Counted from the first letter of the stretch, positions 37,930-49,185 are shown. The stretch is 64,000 nt of DNA from Tridacna crocea (GCA_943736015.1 OX031073.1:31027210-31091209), one strand, 5' to 3'. The notes: generated by a model not told the origin, from the letters alone. A program made the numbers and translations.

Positions 37930-39545
37930 AATATACATAAAATAAAAAAAAACTTCAATAGATTATTTGTTTATTTACTTGCTTTGTAAGCAAGCAAATT
38001 AACATTGAAACAAAAGACCAACACTTGGGGGAAAAGTTAATAAAAAAAACCCAGAAAATTTGAAAGAATTGATTTAATTATCTGTTTTGAATGAAAAGGA
38101 GAAACACTGATACAGTTTGGAAACAACGCTAAAGAGAAATAAACAAAGGAATGAGCGAATACAAAATATGTTTGTACGAATTAGTTATAGTTTTGGGGCC
38201 TTGTTTGAAATTGGCTGAAAAAGAATCTGGAACAACACTTATTTTGAAAGTCAACTGTATTTGAAACCAGTTAGTTAACCTATAAATAAAGGAAACTCAT
38301 GCTTGTATTTATTTATATGATCTGGTATGGTCAGATTTTTTATGAAATTGCATTACCCTAACAAAGTAACTTGTACAGTTTTAAAGCATTTGCATACGGC
38401 AAATGGAATCATGCTCAACTTACTCAATTTATGAAAGTGTGGATAAAAAATGTAGGAAAAAAAGCTGTTTACAAGCATTTTTTTCCTTTCAACACACTGT
38501 TTCGAAAGCCTTTCTGCCACAGTCGTTAAATTATAGGGTTGTGCAGTAAAACATTTCAACCTAACTATGAAATAAATTTATCATCCATCCTATACATTTT
38601 GCACAGTAATCTGCAAAAGGAGAATTGCCCCCACCCTCTTTCTGAATCAGACAGTTATTAACTGATACGAAAACAGTAAATCTTAGAAGTAGATATACAT
38701 GTAATTTAGTCTTTTTCTATGTCTTCTGAAAAATTATAACCCCAGATTTCTGTTCCATAAAGATAAAATAACCTACAGCAGTTTTACGGAATGAAACAGT
38801 TTTAATTCTGTGTAAGCATAAACCAACTAAATCATTGTTTGATTGGTTTATGCTTAGATGCATATTTTTTTTTTTATTTTAAAAGAAATTTAAGCTTCGC
38901 TGCATTTCTTGACGACAGCAGGGTAAAAGCAGACACATGTATATGAGTATACATATTTTTAAATCAGCTTTAAAACATTTTTGACTGACTTACAGTAACG
39001 CCTATCTTGAAAAGATTCCCTAGCCTGAGCTATGTTTTAATTGCTTGTCCATTGTTGTGTTTTTAGATCGTTTTCTACAGTCACAGCAATATACATGCAA
39101 CACACTGATAACGTCATGTATTTTAACCGTTGGAAGGTATGTAACTCTTGCTGTTCCGATTTCAGCAATCGGACATGTTACGACCCTTCGTTGACTAAAC
39201 CTTATCTAAACCTTAGCTAAACCTGAGATAGCATTTAATCCAGCTGTTGATGTTTACTAAAATTTTTTGTTATCTCTTACAATAGTGAACATCACGGGAC
39301 AGCGCTGGAGGCTGAGTATCTGTCGCATTAATATCTTTTCCCTTTTATTCTCGGATGATTTCATTGTCTTTCTGAGCATATGTTCGATGATAAATCGATA
39401 TTAAAAAATCGATCATTTCCCAACAACAGTATGGTTCCTATGTGTGTCATGAGGAATCCCTCTCCCCTTTCAATCTCCAGTATCGTACAGGCACCGGAAA
39501 CTTTAGTTAGTACATTGAAGATTGAACTAAAATTGCAGGACTGGT
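37930..39545. other. Upstream region of the giant Ig gene's first coding exon
   Basis: No coding exon recognised. A degenerate family 1 MITE lies at about 38350-38560 (AGCATTTGCATACGGCAAAT). A hairpin lies at 38813-38856. The TTTCAG acceptor near 37925 implies that the promoter and a 5' non-coding exon of the minus-strand gene lie at higher coordinates, but I cannot place them. Confidence 0.45.
38813..38856. repeat. Perfect 14-bp inverted repeat
   Basis: TAAGCATAAACCAA (38813-38826) and TTGGTTTATGCTTA (38843-38856) with a 16-base loop. Confidence 0.8.
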
Positions 39546-39773
39546 CAACACATTACCAAACGACAATATTTTAGGTTTGTCCAAATCGAAAGCATTTGCA
39601 GACGACAAAATAAAAGTGGCTGAAAATTTGAAATTCGTTTTGTGAAGGGTAGAAAACATTGTGGGAAAAGGAGAAAATGCTGGTTACCAGCGTTTTCTCC
39701 TTTCCCCACGATGTTTTCTAAAGGCTACCAAATCAGGGTCATAAATACCAGGGACTGATTGGGAAAGGGTTAA
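39546..39773 (+). mobile_element. MITE family 1, full copy
   Basis: CATTACCAAACGACAATATT to ATTGGGAAAGGGTTAA; hairpin centre has one mismatch in each arm. Confidence 0.82.
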
Positions 39774-39789
39774 TCAAACAATCGATCTA

Positions 39790-39965
39790 ACGGTTGATTA
39801 ATCGATGGATAGACGGATGGATAGATGGATTCATACTTATTGACATTAATTGAACTGGACTGAAGGACGGAAAAATGAATGGATAAATGTATGGATGGCT
39901 GGATGGACAGACAGACGAACCGACGAAAGCATTGACCGACGGAGAGATCGATCTATCGACTGATT
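39790..39965. repeat. Degenerate GGAT/GGAC microsatellite
   Basis: GATGGATAGACGGATGGATA-type repeats mixed with GACAGACAGACGAACCGACG. Confidence 0.8.
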
Positions 39966-39974
39966 ATTGGATTG

Positions 39975-40295
39975 ATTTAGAATTGAAAGCCGTTGCTAAC
40001 AACAAATTGATGTGGCTCAAAAGACGACTTCGGCCATTAATTGGGTAGAAAACATTGCGGGAAAAGGAGAAATTGCTGGTAACCAGCATTTTCTTCTTTT
40101 CCAACAATGTTTTCAAAAGCCTTTCGAAATTAAGGCCGAAGCCTATCATTTTCTACTTTTCTCACAGTGTTTTCAAAAGTCTTTTAATATTAGAGTCAAT
40201 TATTACCAGCATTTTCTTCTTGTTCCTCCACAATGGCCTCTAAAGCCATGGAAGCTTATGGTTAATAAAAATCAGAATTGTGCGATTAAGGGTTT
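39975..40295 (+). mobile_element. MITE family 1, rearranged with repeated second arm
   Basis: After a normal centre (GCTGGTAACCAGCATTTTCT) the second arm motif (TTTTCTTCTTTTCCAACAAT... GTTTTCAAAAG) recurs two more times at about 40145 and 40205. Ends in GTGCGATTAAGGGTTTAA. Confidence 0.6.
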
Positions 40296-40549
40296 AAAAA
40301 GATTGATAAAGGAATAGGCCTATCCATCAAATCGGGGGTTAATGTTAACACAAGACGTAAAGTAACATTCACACAACCAAGATATGAATAATAAATCTGT
40401 TAAAATATGTCACCAATTTGGAAAATAACGGTAACTGAAAGAGTAGAAAAGACAATAAAAACCGTTAAAAAAAACCCCGTCCACTTAAACCGTAAAAAGT
40501 ACTCACGCATTCGTCAAGTATTGTTTATCCAAACGGTTTAAAAATAGAT

Positions 40550-40945
40550 GAGAAAATGAGTTGAGTGAGTAATGTTCAAAATTAATGTGAGAAGTATTAA
40601 AAAATCGCTGAGCAATAATCATTATAGAAGTGAGATGTATTCACAAAATCAATGAGTAATGTTCACTAATAGAGTGAGAAGTACTCACGAATTCTGTGAG
40701 TAATGTTCAGTTTAACAATGAGTAGTGTTCATGAAACTGGTGAGTAAAGTTCATTGTTACAGTGAGTAGTATTCACGAAATCAATGAGTAATGTTCAGTT
40801 TCAGGGTGAGAAGTGCTCACGTTGTTGGTGAGTAGTGTTCACAGTTACAGTGAGTAGTATTCACAGAATCAGTGAGTGATGTTCAATCTGATAGTGAGAA
40901 GTACTCACGAAATTTATGAGTAATGTTCACTTTGACAGGTGAGTT
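40550..40945 (+). repeat. GTGAGTAATGTTCAC minisatellite
   Basis: About 15 alternations of GAGTAATGTTCA and GAGAAGTACTCACGA or GAGTAGTATTCACGA modules, spaced 24-33 bases. Two module types alternate in part of the array. Intergenic; no TIRs seen. Confidence 0.82.
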
Positions 40946-41119
40946 ATTGTGACAGAAACCGTTTATTGGAAAAAAAAAAGATTTTTAAAAGCTGTCTATA
41001 TTTACCGTTATCGCCTCAGGTATAAATAACTTTTTAAATCAGCTTGACCGTCATGCATTAGGTCGACGTTTCTTCGCCCTTCACTTCTCACCGCGTTAGC
41101 AAATGATGTTTATGCTTGC

Positions 41120-41222
41120 TAAGCGCGAATCAAGTACCTTTTCCGGACAGTGTAGATCAAGATCATACTGCACGGAACGTGCAGTCTGATATTGGATCTA
41201 CACTGTCCGTGAAGGAGGTATT
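41120..41222 (+). mobile_element. MITE family 2 core and flanks
   Basis: TGCTAAGCGCGAATCAAGTA head, then CAGTGTAGATCAAGATCATA and GTGCAGTCTGATATTGGATC inverted partner, CTACACTGTCCG. Confidence 0.72.
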
Positions 41223-41289
41223 TTACCACACAACATAAATTTGAAATATCAAATATGGGTTTGTACTGTAGGCTTGGGAGTTCATTTTA

Positions 41290-41355
41290 CTTAATCTACA
41301 GTTCACGGGTCTGTGTATAGAAACGGCAATGCGGAGGTCGTAAGTTCGATTTTAT
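41290..41355 (+). mobile_element. Possible tRNA-like SINE fragment
   Basis: GCGGAGGTCGTAAGTTCGAT resembles the box B region of the other SINEs. Short and uncertain. Confidence 0.35.
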
Positions 41356-41578
41356 CTTTAGTATTTACTATTTAGTGAGTTCAAAGTAAGTTTATATCTC
41401 GTGACAAATAAACTTTACCATATGTTATATAACGTTACTCCCCCATCATCGCAAAAGTAGTGTCCAAGGCTTGAAATTAATAGATTCCAATAAACAACAC
41501 AGTTGATCATAGTTTCGACGATGGTAATGTGGGAAAGTAGCCAGTAACTTAGGAAGAATTTGTGTGCAATACTTGCCA

Positions 41579-41812
41579 TTTACTCTTTACCACACAATCC
41601 CGACTTTTAACAACTCTGAAAGGGAAGGCTTTTGAAAACATTGTGAGAAAAGGAGAAAATGCTGGTAACCAGCATTTTCTCCTTTTACCCACAAAGTTTT
41701 CCGCCCTATCAATGACACTTGTAAGTCATCATTTCAGCTACATCTAATTTGTCGCCTGAAAATGCTTTCAATTTGGTCTAGACAAAAATCTTGTCGTGGG
41801 GAAAAGATCTAA
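41579..41812 (-). mobile_element. MITE family 1, full-length copy
   Basis: TTACTCTTTACCACACAATC head, intact centre, end CTTGTCGTGGGGAAAAGATC. Confidence 0.78.
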
Positions 41813-42619
41813 AAGAAACTTAAGAAAACATAGATAGGTGCACACGCCAAAGGGGTACATGTAATATAATGTTGAAATTGGTGTTCAATGCCTATCAACC
41901 AACCAAACAAAGCAAACAAAAATCCGACAAAACTTTTCCTCTTGCATCTGACAGCTTTTAAAAGCAGCCTGTGCAGGCTGACCTGGCCAAAGGACCATTC
42001 TACTCCAATGATTTATTTTGTTGTTAGACAAGATTGATCTATGGATTCATTATAATATGGTGATATGGTTTGTATCATGTAACATGGAGATACAAGAGCA
42101 TGGATAACATTATCTCCCGCTAGATGGCATTCTATAAATACTCATCTATCTAATTTGGGCATCCTGGTTACAGAGCCGAAGCACTTTCCTACGCGACAAC
42201 CGTTACCTTGAATTTCAAACTAAAATAAACGTTTACTCAATAAAACGCCACCTCGTGCAATCCACTCAGCTATGATCAGCAGTCTAGAGAAATCTGGAGC
42301 TAAATCAGGTCTCATTTCTCCTCAAACGTATTGATAAAAGCTATTTTCTACATTACTACTTTATAGAGCGTAATATTACAGTCAGTCCGCTTTTGGGGCT
42401 AGTGATGCGTCATATAAGACAGTCGAATCTTCGAAGAATATGACATGCGCAGACAACGGCATGGATCAAACTAAATCAATAAGCCATTGGCTAGGGTGTG
42501 TGAAGTTGGCAGTAAGTTTGATAATCGCAGTTCAATATTCAATATCGAAATCAATACGCGGATGAGTTGAATTTCATGTCGCAGTAATTCGGCTTTGTTT
42601 TTTTCAAATTCAAGGGATA

Positions 42620-42945
42620 GTTACGAATACTAATGTACTCTGATCTGAATATCGAAATGAATATCATGCCAGCAGCAGATTCGCGTTTTTTTTCTGCACA
42701 GACATATAAATAGTCAATGAAATCGAATGTCGATTTGAATATCGAAATGAATAGGCCTATCATGCCAGCAGCAGATTCGCGTTTTTTCCTGTATAGGCAA
42801 ATGGATGGAATATAAAATCGAATGTCGAAATGAATTTCATGCCAGCAGCAGATTCGCCTTTTTTGTATGGATATATGGATGGTGTATGAAATCAAATATC
42901 GATTTGAATATCGAAATGAATTTCATTCTAGCAGCAGATTCGCGG
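42620..42945 (+). repeat. Four copies of a 70-110 bp direct repeat
   Basis: Each copy contains GAATATCGAAATGAAT followed by CATGCCAGCAGCAGATTCGC and then a T run (copies near 42650, 42738, 42826 and 42908). Unit lengths differ by indels. Immediately followed at 42948 by a family 2 MITE half core (GTTCTGTGCAGTCTGATCTT). Confidence 0.85.
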
Positions 42946-43608
42946 TTCTGTGCAGTCTGATCTTGATCTACATTGTCCGCAAAAGATCTGAGTCGCGTTC
43001 AAAAAGCATTAAATAGTATGATTTTTAGGCCAGAGAATCCCTCTCAAGGGATTTCCTTGCCTATAGGGATCGTAAGCTGCCTTTTCCGGACTACTTTCAG
43101 ACAAAATGTTGAATGGTGTGTCCACTCGATATCGCTGAGTCCGCCAAAAAAACTAGTTTCCCTCAAAGCTTTCATCTGCAAAATGCCATGGATTTGGAAG
43201 GGTATTACGACCCTTAAATAACTGATGAGTGTGTATCTTTTATCCCGTTTTCGTCATTAACATTGACCTAATAAAGGGGTAACCTAATAAACTTAGCTTT
43301 ATCCGGCAGTTGTGTATTCCTACGCGCTATACGGTTAATATCTATAACGTTGTGTTGTTGTGTTGACATTTGAACATATGTGTCACAAAACGCGTCTCCG
43401 CTGAAATGCGATTGTAAATAAAGCAAACTACATATAGAATATTGGCCCGTGTTATACGTTTATCACTTTTTCTTAATATGTATATAGACTAAATCTAGGG
43501 TACTTTGACTGTGGTGCTTTCTACACCGACAAAAATCAACTATTTCCCACGAGTGTGTCTACTTCTCTGCATACCGCCCGCTGTTGTGATAGCAATTTTC
43601 GACAGCTG

Positions 43609-43805
43609 GAGAAATCGGCCCCTGGAAAAATCGTCCCCAAACTGCTTGGAGACGATTTCTCCGGAGAAATCTGGTAAAATCGTCCCCAAATAAAATTTTA
43701 GAGAAATCGGCCCCTGGAAAAATCATCCCCAAACTGCTTGGAGACGATTTCTCCGGAGAAATCTGGTGAAATCGTCCCCAAATAAAATTTTAGAGAAATC
43801 GACCC
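43609..43805. repeat. 92-bp tandem duplication with an internal palindrome
   Basis: GAGAAATCGGCCCCTGGAAA begins at 43609 and again at 43701, with only a few differences. Each unit contains the palindrome GATTTCTCCGGAGAAATC. A third partial unit (GAGAAATCGACCCC) follows. Confidence 0.85.
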
Positions 43806-44139
43806 CAACATCAAATTTCATCCATATCGTTATTCAAGTTATCTATAAAAATTTTTTTGAAACTTCGTTGTCTTTAGTACGTACATTATGTGTATTAGTT
43901 ATTTGGTAGTTTTGCCATTATTTATAACTGCCTATTTCACACTGATAGGATGTATTTTACACCTTATACACCTGTCAGAAATAGATTACACCTGTGTGAT
44001 TCTTAAAATATGTATTTGATTGACTTTGATTTGAAACTAAATAACTGCTTATATTTTTTTCTGTAGTGGTTCGCTTGTCATTTAATGTATTTTTTTATAT
44101 TCATATATTCCCATTATTGTGATTTATTGTATGAAGATT

Positions 44140-44460
44140 TTTTTTCATTCTCTCTCTCTCTCTCTCGTATATTTTCCTGCCCTTTACTATTTGTACATTT
44201 TCCATCGCCCAATACGAGATTCATGTCCAGCCGTCAATCGTGAAGTCACCAGTTCGATCCCATAAAGTGTGTTTTATTGAATCACATCTCTGGTTACTGT
44301 ATATTGAAACCCTTTTCCACAAAAGCATTTCCTCCTTTTCCCACAATATTTTCTAGTATTTGAAAGACGAATGTTACTTTTTTATTAACATTTGATTTGT
44401 CTTCTGCAACTGCTTTCAACTTTTTTCCAGAAAAAAAAAGTCTTTTGGTTAAGGGAGATT
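44140..44460. mobile_element. SINE scrap and half MITE family 1
   Basis: A CT microsatellite at 44150-44166, then CACCAGTTCGATCCC (box-B-like, near 44250), then the second arm of a family 1 MITE (CATTTCCTCCTTTTCCCACA to TTTTGGTTAAGG) at about 44305-44455. Confidence 0.5.
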
Positions 44461-44469
44461 TTTGAAAAA

Positions 44470-45855
44470 AAAAAACACTTATTTACAGAGATTCAAAGGA
44501 CTTAGATTTCAGAAACCTGTATGTTTAGTATGTGATGAGAGAGAATTGTACCCTATCACAATACCTGTATTTCTTCAATAGGAAATTGACAGAGCTTGTG
44601 GACTCTTAAAGTGTACTTCGCTACCAACTGAACTATATGCCACTGATAAAACCATCATTTTAGCAACACTTCAGTTGTATGCAAGATGCTTTCAATGTTG
44701 ATAATTCTGAAAATCTGGGGATTGGAGGCATACTTACTAGTGCAAGCTACAAATATCTTTCAAACAGCCTATTTTCTCTCTCTCTCTCTCAAAATTACGT
44801 TACACCAGCCAGGCTGATTTAAAAAGCGTGTTGTCTACAGAGCATCCTGATTTTGAGACAAAACCACAATGTTTTTCAAGGCTCTTTCGGCTAACACCAT
44901 GTTAAATTTTGCTTCTGATGAAGCACCTTACTTTATCATCTGTAAAAGTTCCTTATAAATCTCAGTTTTTAATTGTAATTATATGTTGGTCCTATAATAT
45001 CTCATGAAGTGATTACTAATTTCATGTGGGTCATCAATGGAAATTGAATAGAAGTAGTTGATTTGGCAATTAAAATAGTGATAAAACATTTTTAATACAT
45101 GTATACGATCTACTGTGCGATGTAATTAACAATAAAGAAACTTGTCATTTGATTAGGATAAATTTTGGGGAAAAATATGCTACTGTTAATAGACGACTCA
45201 TAAATGTGAAAAATAACGTCATTCAGGACTTCACATGTTTTCAGAAAATTTAGATAACCAAAGTCGGTATTGCACCGATTGAATAGTTCAATTTTGGCTT
45301 GAGATTGTTTACAAGCACGACAAATTACTAAGTATTCTAAGCCATTATCAAGCACCCCATTACTGTGAGCACATGCCTAGCTCTGGCTTAACTAGTTTCT
45401 GGCATGTGCTTTCTTATATCAATTCAAAATTTCCTGTTAAAACCAAGAATTCCAGGGGCTTAGTGGGATCCGCTTGTATCCCTGTCCGTCTACCTGTTTG
45501 TATTAATTGAAATTGACCTCCTGTATTGTTTCGTATCCTCAATTTCCTGGCCTTCAGTACTATCAGTACTTTGATTATCAATTTGCCTGGTATTTGACCC
45601 CCGATTGGTATTGCTGTTGGCATTTTACAGTCAAGCAGTTTTGTTTACAATCAAATAAACAAAAAATGGTACTTACATGTACTCGTTTTTTCCTCTGAAA
45701 TTCCTCTTACATGAAATCCAAAACACATGAGTATACGATTTTAAAGTTTAATAAATCCTTAATTGTAATAAAAACCCCAAAATTCCAACTGCAAGTTTGA
45801 TATAATAGCACCGTGCAGCATAGTAACGTTCAGTTTACTGTCTTGGGCATGTAAT
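44470..45855. other. Intergenic stretch with one unassigned open frame
   Basis: The minus strand at 45355-45110 has an 81-codon open frame (MLDNGLEYLVICRACKQSQA ... FHIYESSINSS). It reads like protein in composition but I recognise no family. No exon context or promoter can be assigned. The rest shows nothing. Confidence 0.3.
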
Positions 45856-45857
45856 TT

Positions 45858-46020
45858 TTTAACATCGATTATGAAACAAGTTTCTTCAACTATTATCAAT
45901 CATAGCTGACTGGAAACCTTCTCCGGTACGCCGCTGTGTTGGAAGCGCCAAAAGTTGAATTCACTCATCACGGATATCAAACCCAGAACGTTTGGTGCGA
46001 GAGGCAGACACTAGTTAACC
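45858..46020 (-). mobile_element. SINE copy, diverged
   Basis: The reverse strand has GGGTTTGATATCC (box-B-like) and a 3' tail AACTTGTTTC...ATCGATGTT close to the tail of the SINE at 10260 (TTGTTTCTCAATCGATG). Confidence 0.55.
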
Positions 46021-46335
46021 TACACTACTGAAAATGCAGTCTGATCTTAATCTATGCCAACCGATTGTAAACTTGTGCATATCAGATCAAACTATTTCTG
46101 CTTTAAGTGGGTTGTGCTGTTTGTCGTCGAAAAGAGTCGGATTTTTTTCATTGGTTTATTGTCTTGAACTTAATATTTAATAACTTTTTTCTTATAGATC
46201 GTAGAAAAAATCCATCTAAATGATCAGTTACATCTTGTATAGCTTACCCTGCGCATTTGAGGATAATGAAGATCAAGATCAGATTGCAAAGCCTGAGCAG
46301 TCTGATCTTAAATTTATACTGACAGCTATTTAATG
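46020..46335 (+). mobile_element. Two MITE family 2 remnants
   Basis: AATGCAGTCTGATCTTAATC at about 46035, and GAAGATCAAGATCAGATTGC with the inverted GCAGTCTGATCTTAAATTTA at 46267-46318. Confidence 0.6.
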
Positions 46336-46494
46336 AGTTATTTGTAAAACACTGGTCGTAATCGGGTTGCTGTTACTTATCTTTCTCCTTCTACCCTTAT
46401 ATCCTGCTAAATTAATGAGTGGAAACTTCATGGCCGACAGTGAGAAACCCAAATTCTGCTGGTTCAGTGTTATTTCGTGGGAAAAGATATTGCC

Positions 46495-46580
46495 TTATCG
46501 GACAGTATAGATCCAAGATCAGACTGCACGTTTTGTGCAGTCTGATCTCGGATCTACATTGTCCGCTGAAGGTCTTTTAA
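46495..46580 (+). mobile_element. MITE family 2 core, well preserved
   Basis: GGACAGTATAGATCCAAGAT and its partner ATCTCGGATCTACATTGTCC form a palindrome around CACGTTTTGTG. Confidence 0.75.
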
Positions 46581-46612
46581 TCACGCTTAGCAGCCCAATG
46601 GCTAGTTATGAA

Positions 46613-46690
46613 TGCCGACCGCGGTAACTGAGTCGGTGATGCACAGTGCTTTTAACCCAAGAGTCACTGGTTCGATTCCATGCTTTTCTC
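46613..46690 (+). mobile_element. tRNA-like SINE head
   Basis: GACCGCGGTAACTGAGTCGG (box A side) and CACTGGTTCGATTCC (box B). It does not fold into a standard tRNA with an anticodon arm. Confidence 0.5.
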
Positions 46691-46768
46691 AATTCTTATC
46701 GAGCCTTTCATTGCCACAGGATTCGATACTCTCCCATTGACGAGCATTTTTTCAACGATGGATGTATG

Positions 46769-47022
46769 GCTTGCAACACGTGAAAAGGGGCATTCGGACA
46801 TTTGCGTATTTAAAGTGTCATTTCAGATCAGACTGGGCAGTCTGCGCAGGCTAATCCGAAACGACGATTTCCGCTTTTATGTAATTTTCTGTTTGGCGCA
46901 AGTCTACTGTAGCACAAAATCTAATACAGTCGTAAAGTGCCGTCTTGGATCAGCCTGCGCGGACTGCGCAGGCTGATCCCAGATGGCACTTTACGCAAAT
47001 GTCTGAGTGCCCCCTTTTTATG
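46769..47022 (+). mobile_element. Palindromic MITE family 3
   Basis: Starts GCTTGCAACACGTGAAAAGG GGCATTCGGACATT and ends in the inverted AATGTCTGAGTGCCCCC. It has inner inverted arms around AGCCTGCGCGGACTGCGCAG. A second copy is in a MCRS1 intron at 62605. Confidence 0.82.
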
Positions 47023-47187
47023 GGTGTTATAACCGATATGGTAGGATAGCAGCCAGTGGTTTGAGAGGTACGTTGTGCGACAATCTTCTAGGATAGCATG
47101 GATATAAGCTTTATGAGAAATTTCTCCTTTTGTCAAAATGTTTCTGGCGTTGTTAAGAAAGAACATGTCACAGTATACCAGTGGTTC

Positions 47188-47275
47188 TAAGAAGAAGAAG
47201 GAGGAGGAGGAGGAGGAGGGGGAGGAGGAGGGGAAGAAGAAGAAGAAGAAGACGACGACGAAGAAGAAGAATAAG
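47188..47275. repeat. (GAA)n/(GGA)n microsatellite
   Basis: About 85 bases of GAA, GGA and GAC units. Confidence 0.92.
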
Positions 47276-47433
47276 AATTATCAGTATTATCAATGAAAAT
47301 TGGAGCAACACTGAGCAAAAAAAAATAAGTTGTAGGAAATACCCTTTCCAGTGAAATAACTCCGTTCGGATAAACAAACTTTATAAATAGACTAATCGTT
47401 TCTAAGAACAGCTTTAGAGTGTTTATTCTTCAT

Positions 47434-47656
47434 CCAACCCTTACCAGACTATGCCGAATTTTAACGACCCTTAAGGTTGAAGGCTTTTCAAAACATGGAA
47501 GGAAAAGGAGAAAATACTGGTAACCAGCATTCTCTCCTCCTCTTACAATTTTGTTCTATTCTTGAAAAAGTCAAACTACTACGAACATTTTATTGTCGTT
47601 TGCGAAGGGTTTTAATTTGGGAAAGTCTAAAACTTTGTTTATTTGTCCAAGTGTTA
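47434..47656 (-). mobile_element. MITE family 1 copy
   Basis: CAACCCTTACCAGACTATGC head, GGTAACCAGCATTCTCTCC centre, end TTGTCCAAGTGTTAA. Confidence 0.72.
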
Positions 47657-47707
47657 ACTCAGCGGTCAAAGGTACTTTGATAATCTTTACCTCTTCGATT
47701 GCTGAGC

Positions 47708-47757
47708 GAGATAGACAGATAGATAGATAGGGACTGGGTGAGTGGACGGACGGACAG

Positions 47758-47792
<35 letters not shown>

Positions 47793-47870
47793 CGGGCAGA
47801 TAGACAGACTACACGGATTGATGAATAGACGGTTGGATGGGTTGGTGGATAGATGGGTGAGTTGGTCAAA
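47708..47870. repeat. GATA, GA and GGAT microsatellites
   Basis: GATAGATAGATAG at 47715, AG run at 47760-47790, GGTTGGAT-type units after 47820. Confidence 0.88.
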
Positions 47871-47945
47871 GGTTGAGTAATTGGTATCTTGTGTTACTTT
47901 CAAAATAATTTCGGTCATATCAGAGCGACAGCTCACATATATCTA

Positions 47946-48137
47946 GGGACCATATTCACCTACCATTCTTAAGAACATTCTCTGTCTTATTCTCGAGAAT
48001 GTTCTATGTTTGAAAGTAACACAACTTCTGATTGGCTAAACCGAATGGTTTAGCCAATGAGGTTATTTTCAAACTTGGAAAATCTTGGAGAATAATTCAA
48101 GGAACGTTCTTCAGAATGGTTGGTGAATAAAGATCCT
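47946..48137. mobile_element. Palindromic MITE family 4, full copy
   Basis: Outer inverted repeat GACCATATTCACCTACCATT versus GAATGGTTGGTGAATAAAGA. The centre CTGATTGGCTAAACC / GGTTTAGCCAATGAG matches the copy at 31838. Confidence 0.8.
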
Positions 48138-48305
48138 GCTTTTCGCCTGTACTAGCTCAGGGATCTGAAGTGCCTTGCTCAAGGCCACTTTCGAGGTAGA
48201 GGAAACGGTGCTTCCAGTGAGAATCAAACCTGTTAGCTCTAGGTTGAGAACTTTTAATGAAAGAGTCGACCTTGCAGAATACTGAATAACGCCATGGGCA
48301 ATATT
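48138..48305 (-). mobile_element. SINE-like fragment
   Basis: AAGTGCCTTGCTCAAGGCCA and the following AGAATCAAACCTGTTAGCTC resemble the conserved core and inverted box B of animal SINEs. Confidence 0.5.
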
Positions 48306-48363
48306 ATCAACATTTCCTGAAAGTAAGCAACTGATAAGCCCGACCAAACCACAAAACTCAGGG

Positions 48364-48584
48364 TTAAACTCTTTATTAAACAACAAAATTAAAAATTTTC
48401 AGGCTGGTCCAAATTTAAAGCATTTGCAGAGGACAAAATAAACAATGCTCAAAAAATGAAATTGGTCTTTAGGAAGGGTAGAAAACATTGCGGGAAAAGG
48501 AGAAAATGCTGGTTACCACAATGTTTTCCAAAGACTTTTTTTCCCAAAGGCGTCAAAACTCGGTATTGTGTGATAACGAGTTAA
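48364..48584 (+). mobile_element. MITE family 1, one arm shortened
   Basis: TTAAACTCTTTATTAAACAA to GTGTGATAACGAGTTAA; the second arm lacks about 25 bases (GCTGGTTACCACAATGTTTT). Confidence 0.75.
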
Positions 48585-48857
48585 CTTTTACCTAATGACA
48601 AAATTTTAGACCAGTCCAGAATGAAAGCACGGATGAAAACAAAAAGAGTATGATTCAAAAATAGAATTTGTTTTGGGAAGAGCAGAAAACAATGTGGGAA
48701 AAGGAGAAAATGCTGGTTTCCAATATTTTCTCCATTTCACACAATGTTTTCTACCCTATCAGAGAGCTCAAGTTCAAATGCAAAATTTTGAATCTATTAT
48801 CTGCTGATGTTTCTGAAATAGAAAGAGTCCAAAATTCCACGTTTGGGAAAGGGTTAA
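48581..48857. mobile_element. Fold-back MITE family 1 recombinant
   Basis: Left half is a forward head (AATTTTAGACCAGTCCAGAA) and right half is also a head in reverse (GAAATAGAAAGAGTCCAAAA TTCCACG...GGGAAAGGGTTAA). Both outer ends are therefore of the same type, unlike normal copies. Confidence 0.65.
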
Positions 48858-49080
48858 CCTTTTACCACACAATGACGACTTTTGATGACCTGAGGAAGAA
48901 GCCTTTTGAAAACATGGTGGGAAAAGGAGAAAATGCTGGTAACCAGCATTTCCTCCTTTTCCCACAATGTTTTCTACCCCATCAAAGGAAAATTGCGTCA
49001 TGTGAGCCACTATGAAATTGTCGTCCGCAAATACTTTCAATTTGGATAGGTCTAAAATTTTGCTATGTGATAAAGGGTTA
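48854..49080 (-). mobile_element. MITE family 1, full copy sharing TTAA with neighbour
   Basis: TTAACCTTTTACCACACAAT to ATGTGATAAAGGGTTA, intact centre. Third in an end-to-end run of three. Confidence 0.82.
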
Positions 49081-49087
49081 CAGAAAG

Positions 49088-49185
49088 GCAAGCAGTTTCG
49101 ACACAGGTCGACCTGCACAGGCTGTCCTGGGTCGATATCGTTTGTAGATGCGTGGAACCCTTTTTTCATAGAACAGAGAGCAATC
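49088..49185 (+). mobile_element. Repeat family 5 fragment
   Basis: GTCGACCTGCACAGGCTGTC CTGGGTCGAT, then TTTGTAGATGCGTGGAACCC TTTTTTCATAGA; shared with 24667-24750 and weaker traces at 41955 and 54525. Confidence 0.6.

Noticed and set aside
46613-46690. Possible tRNA gene
   Set aside because: Same reason: only the internal promoter boxes are tRNA-like.
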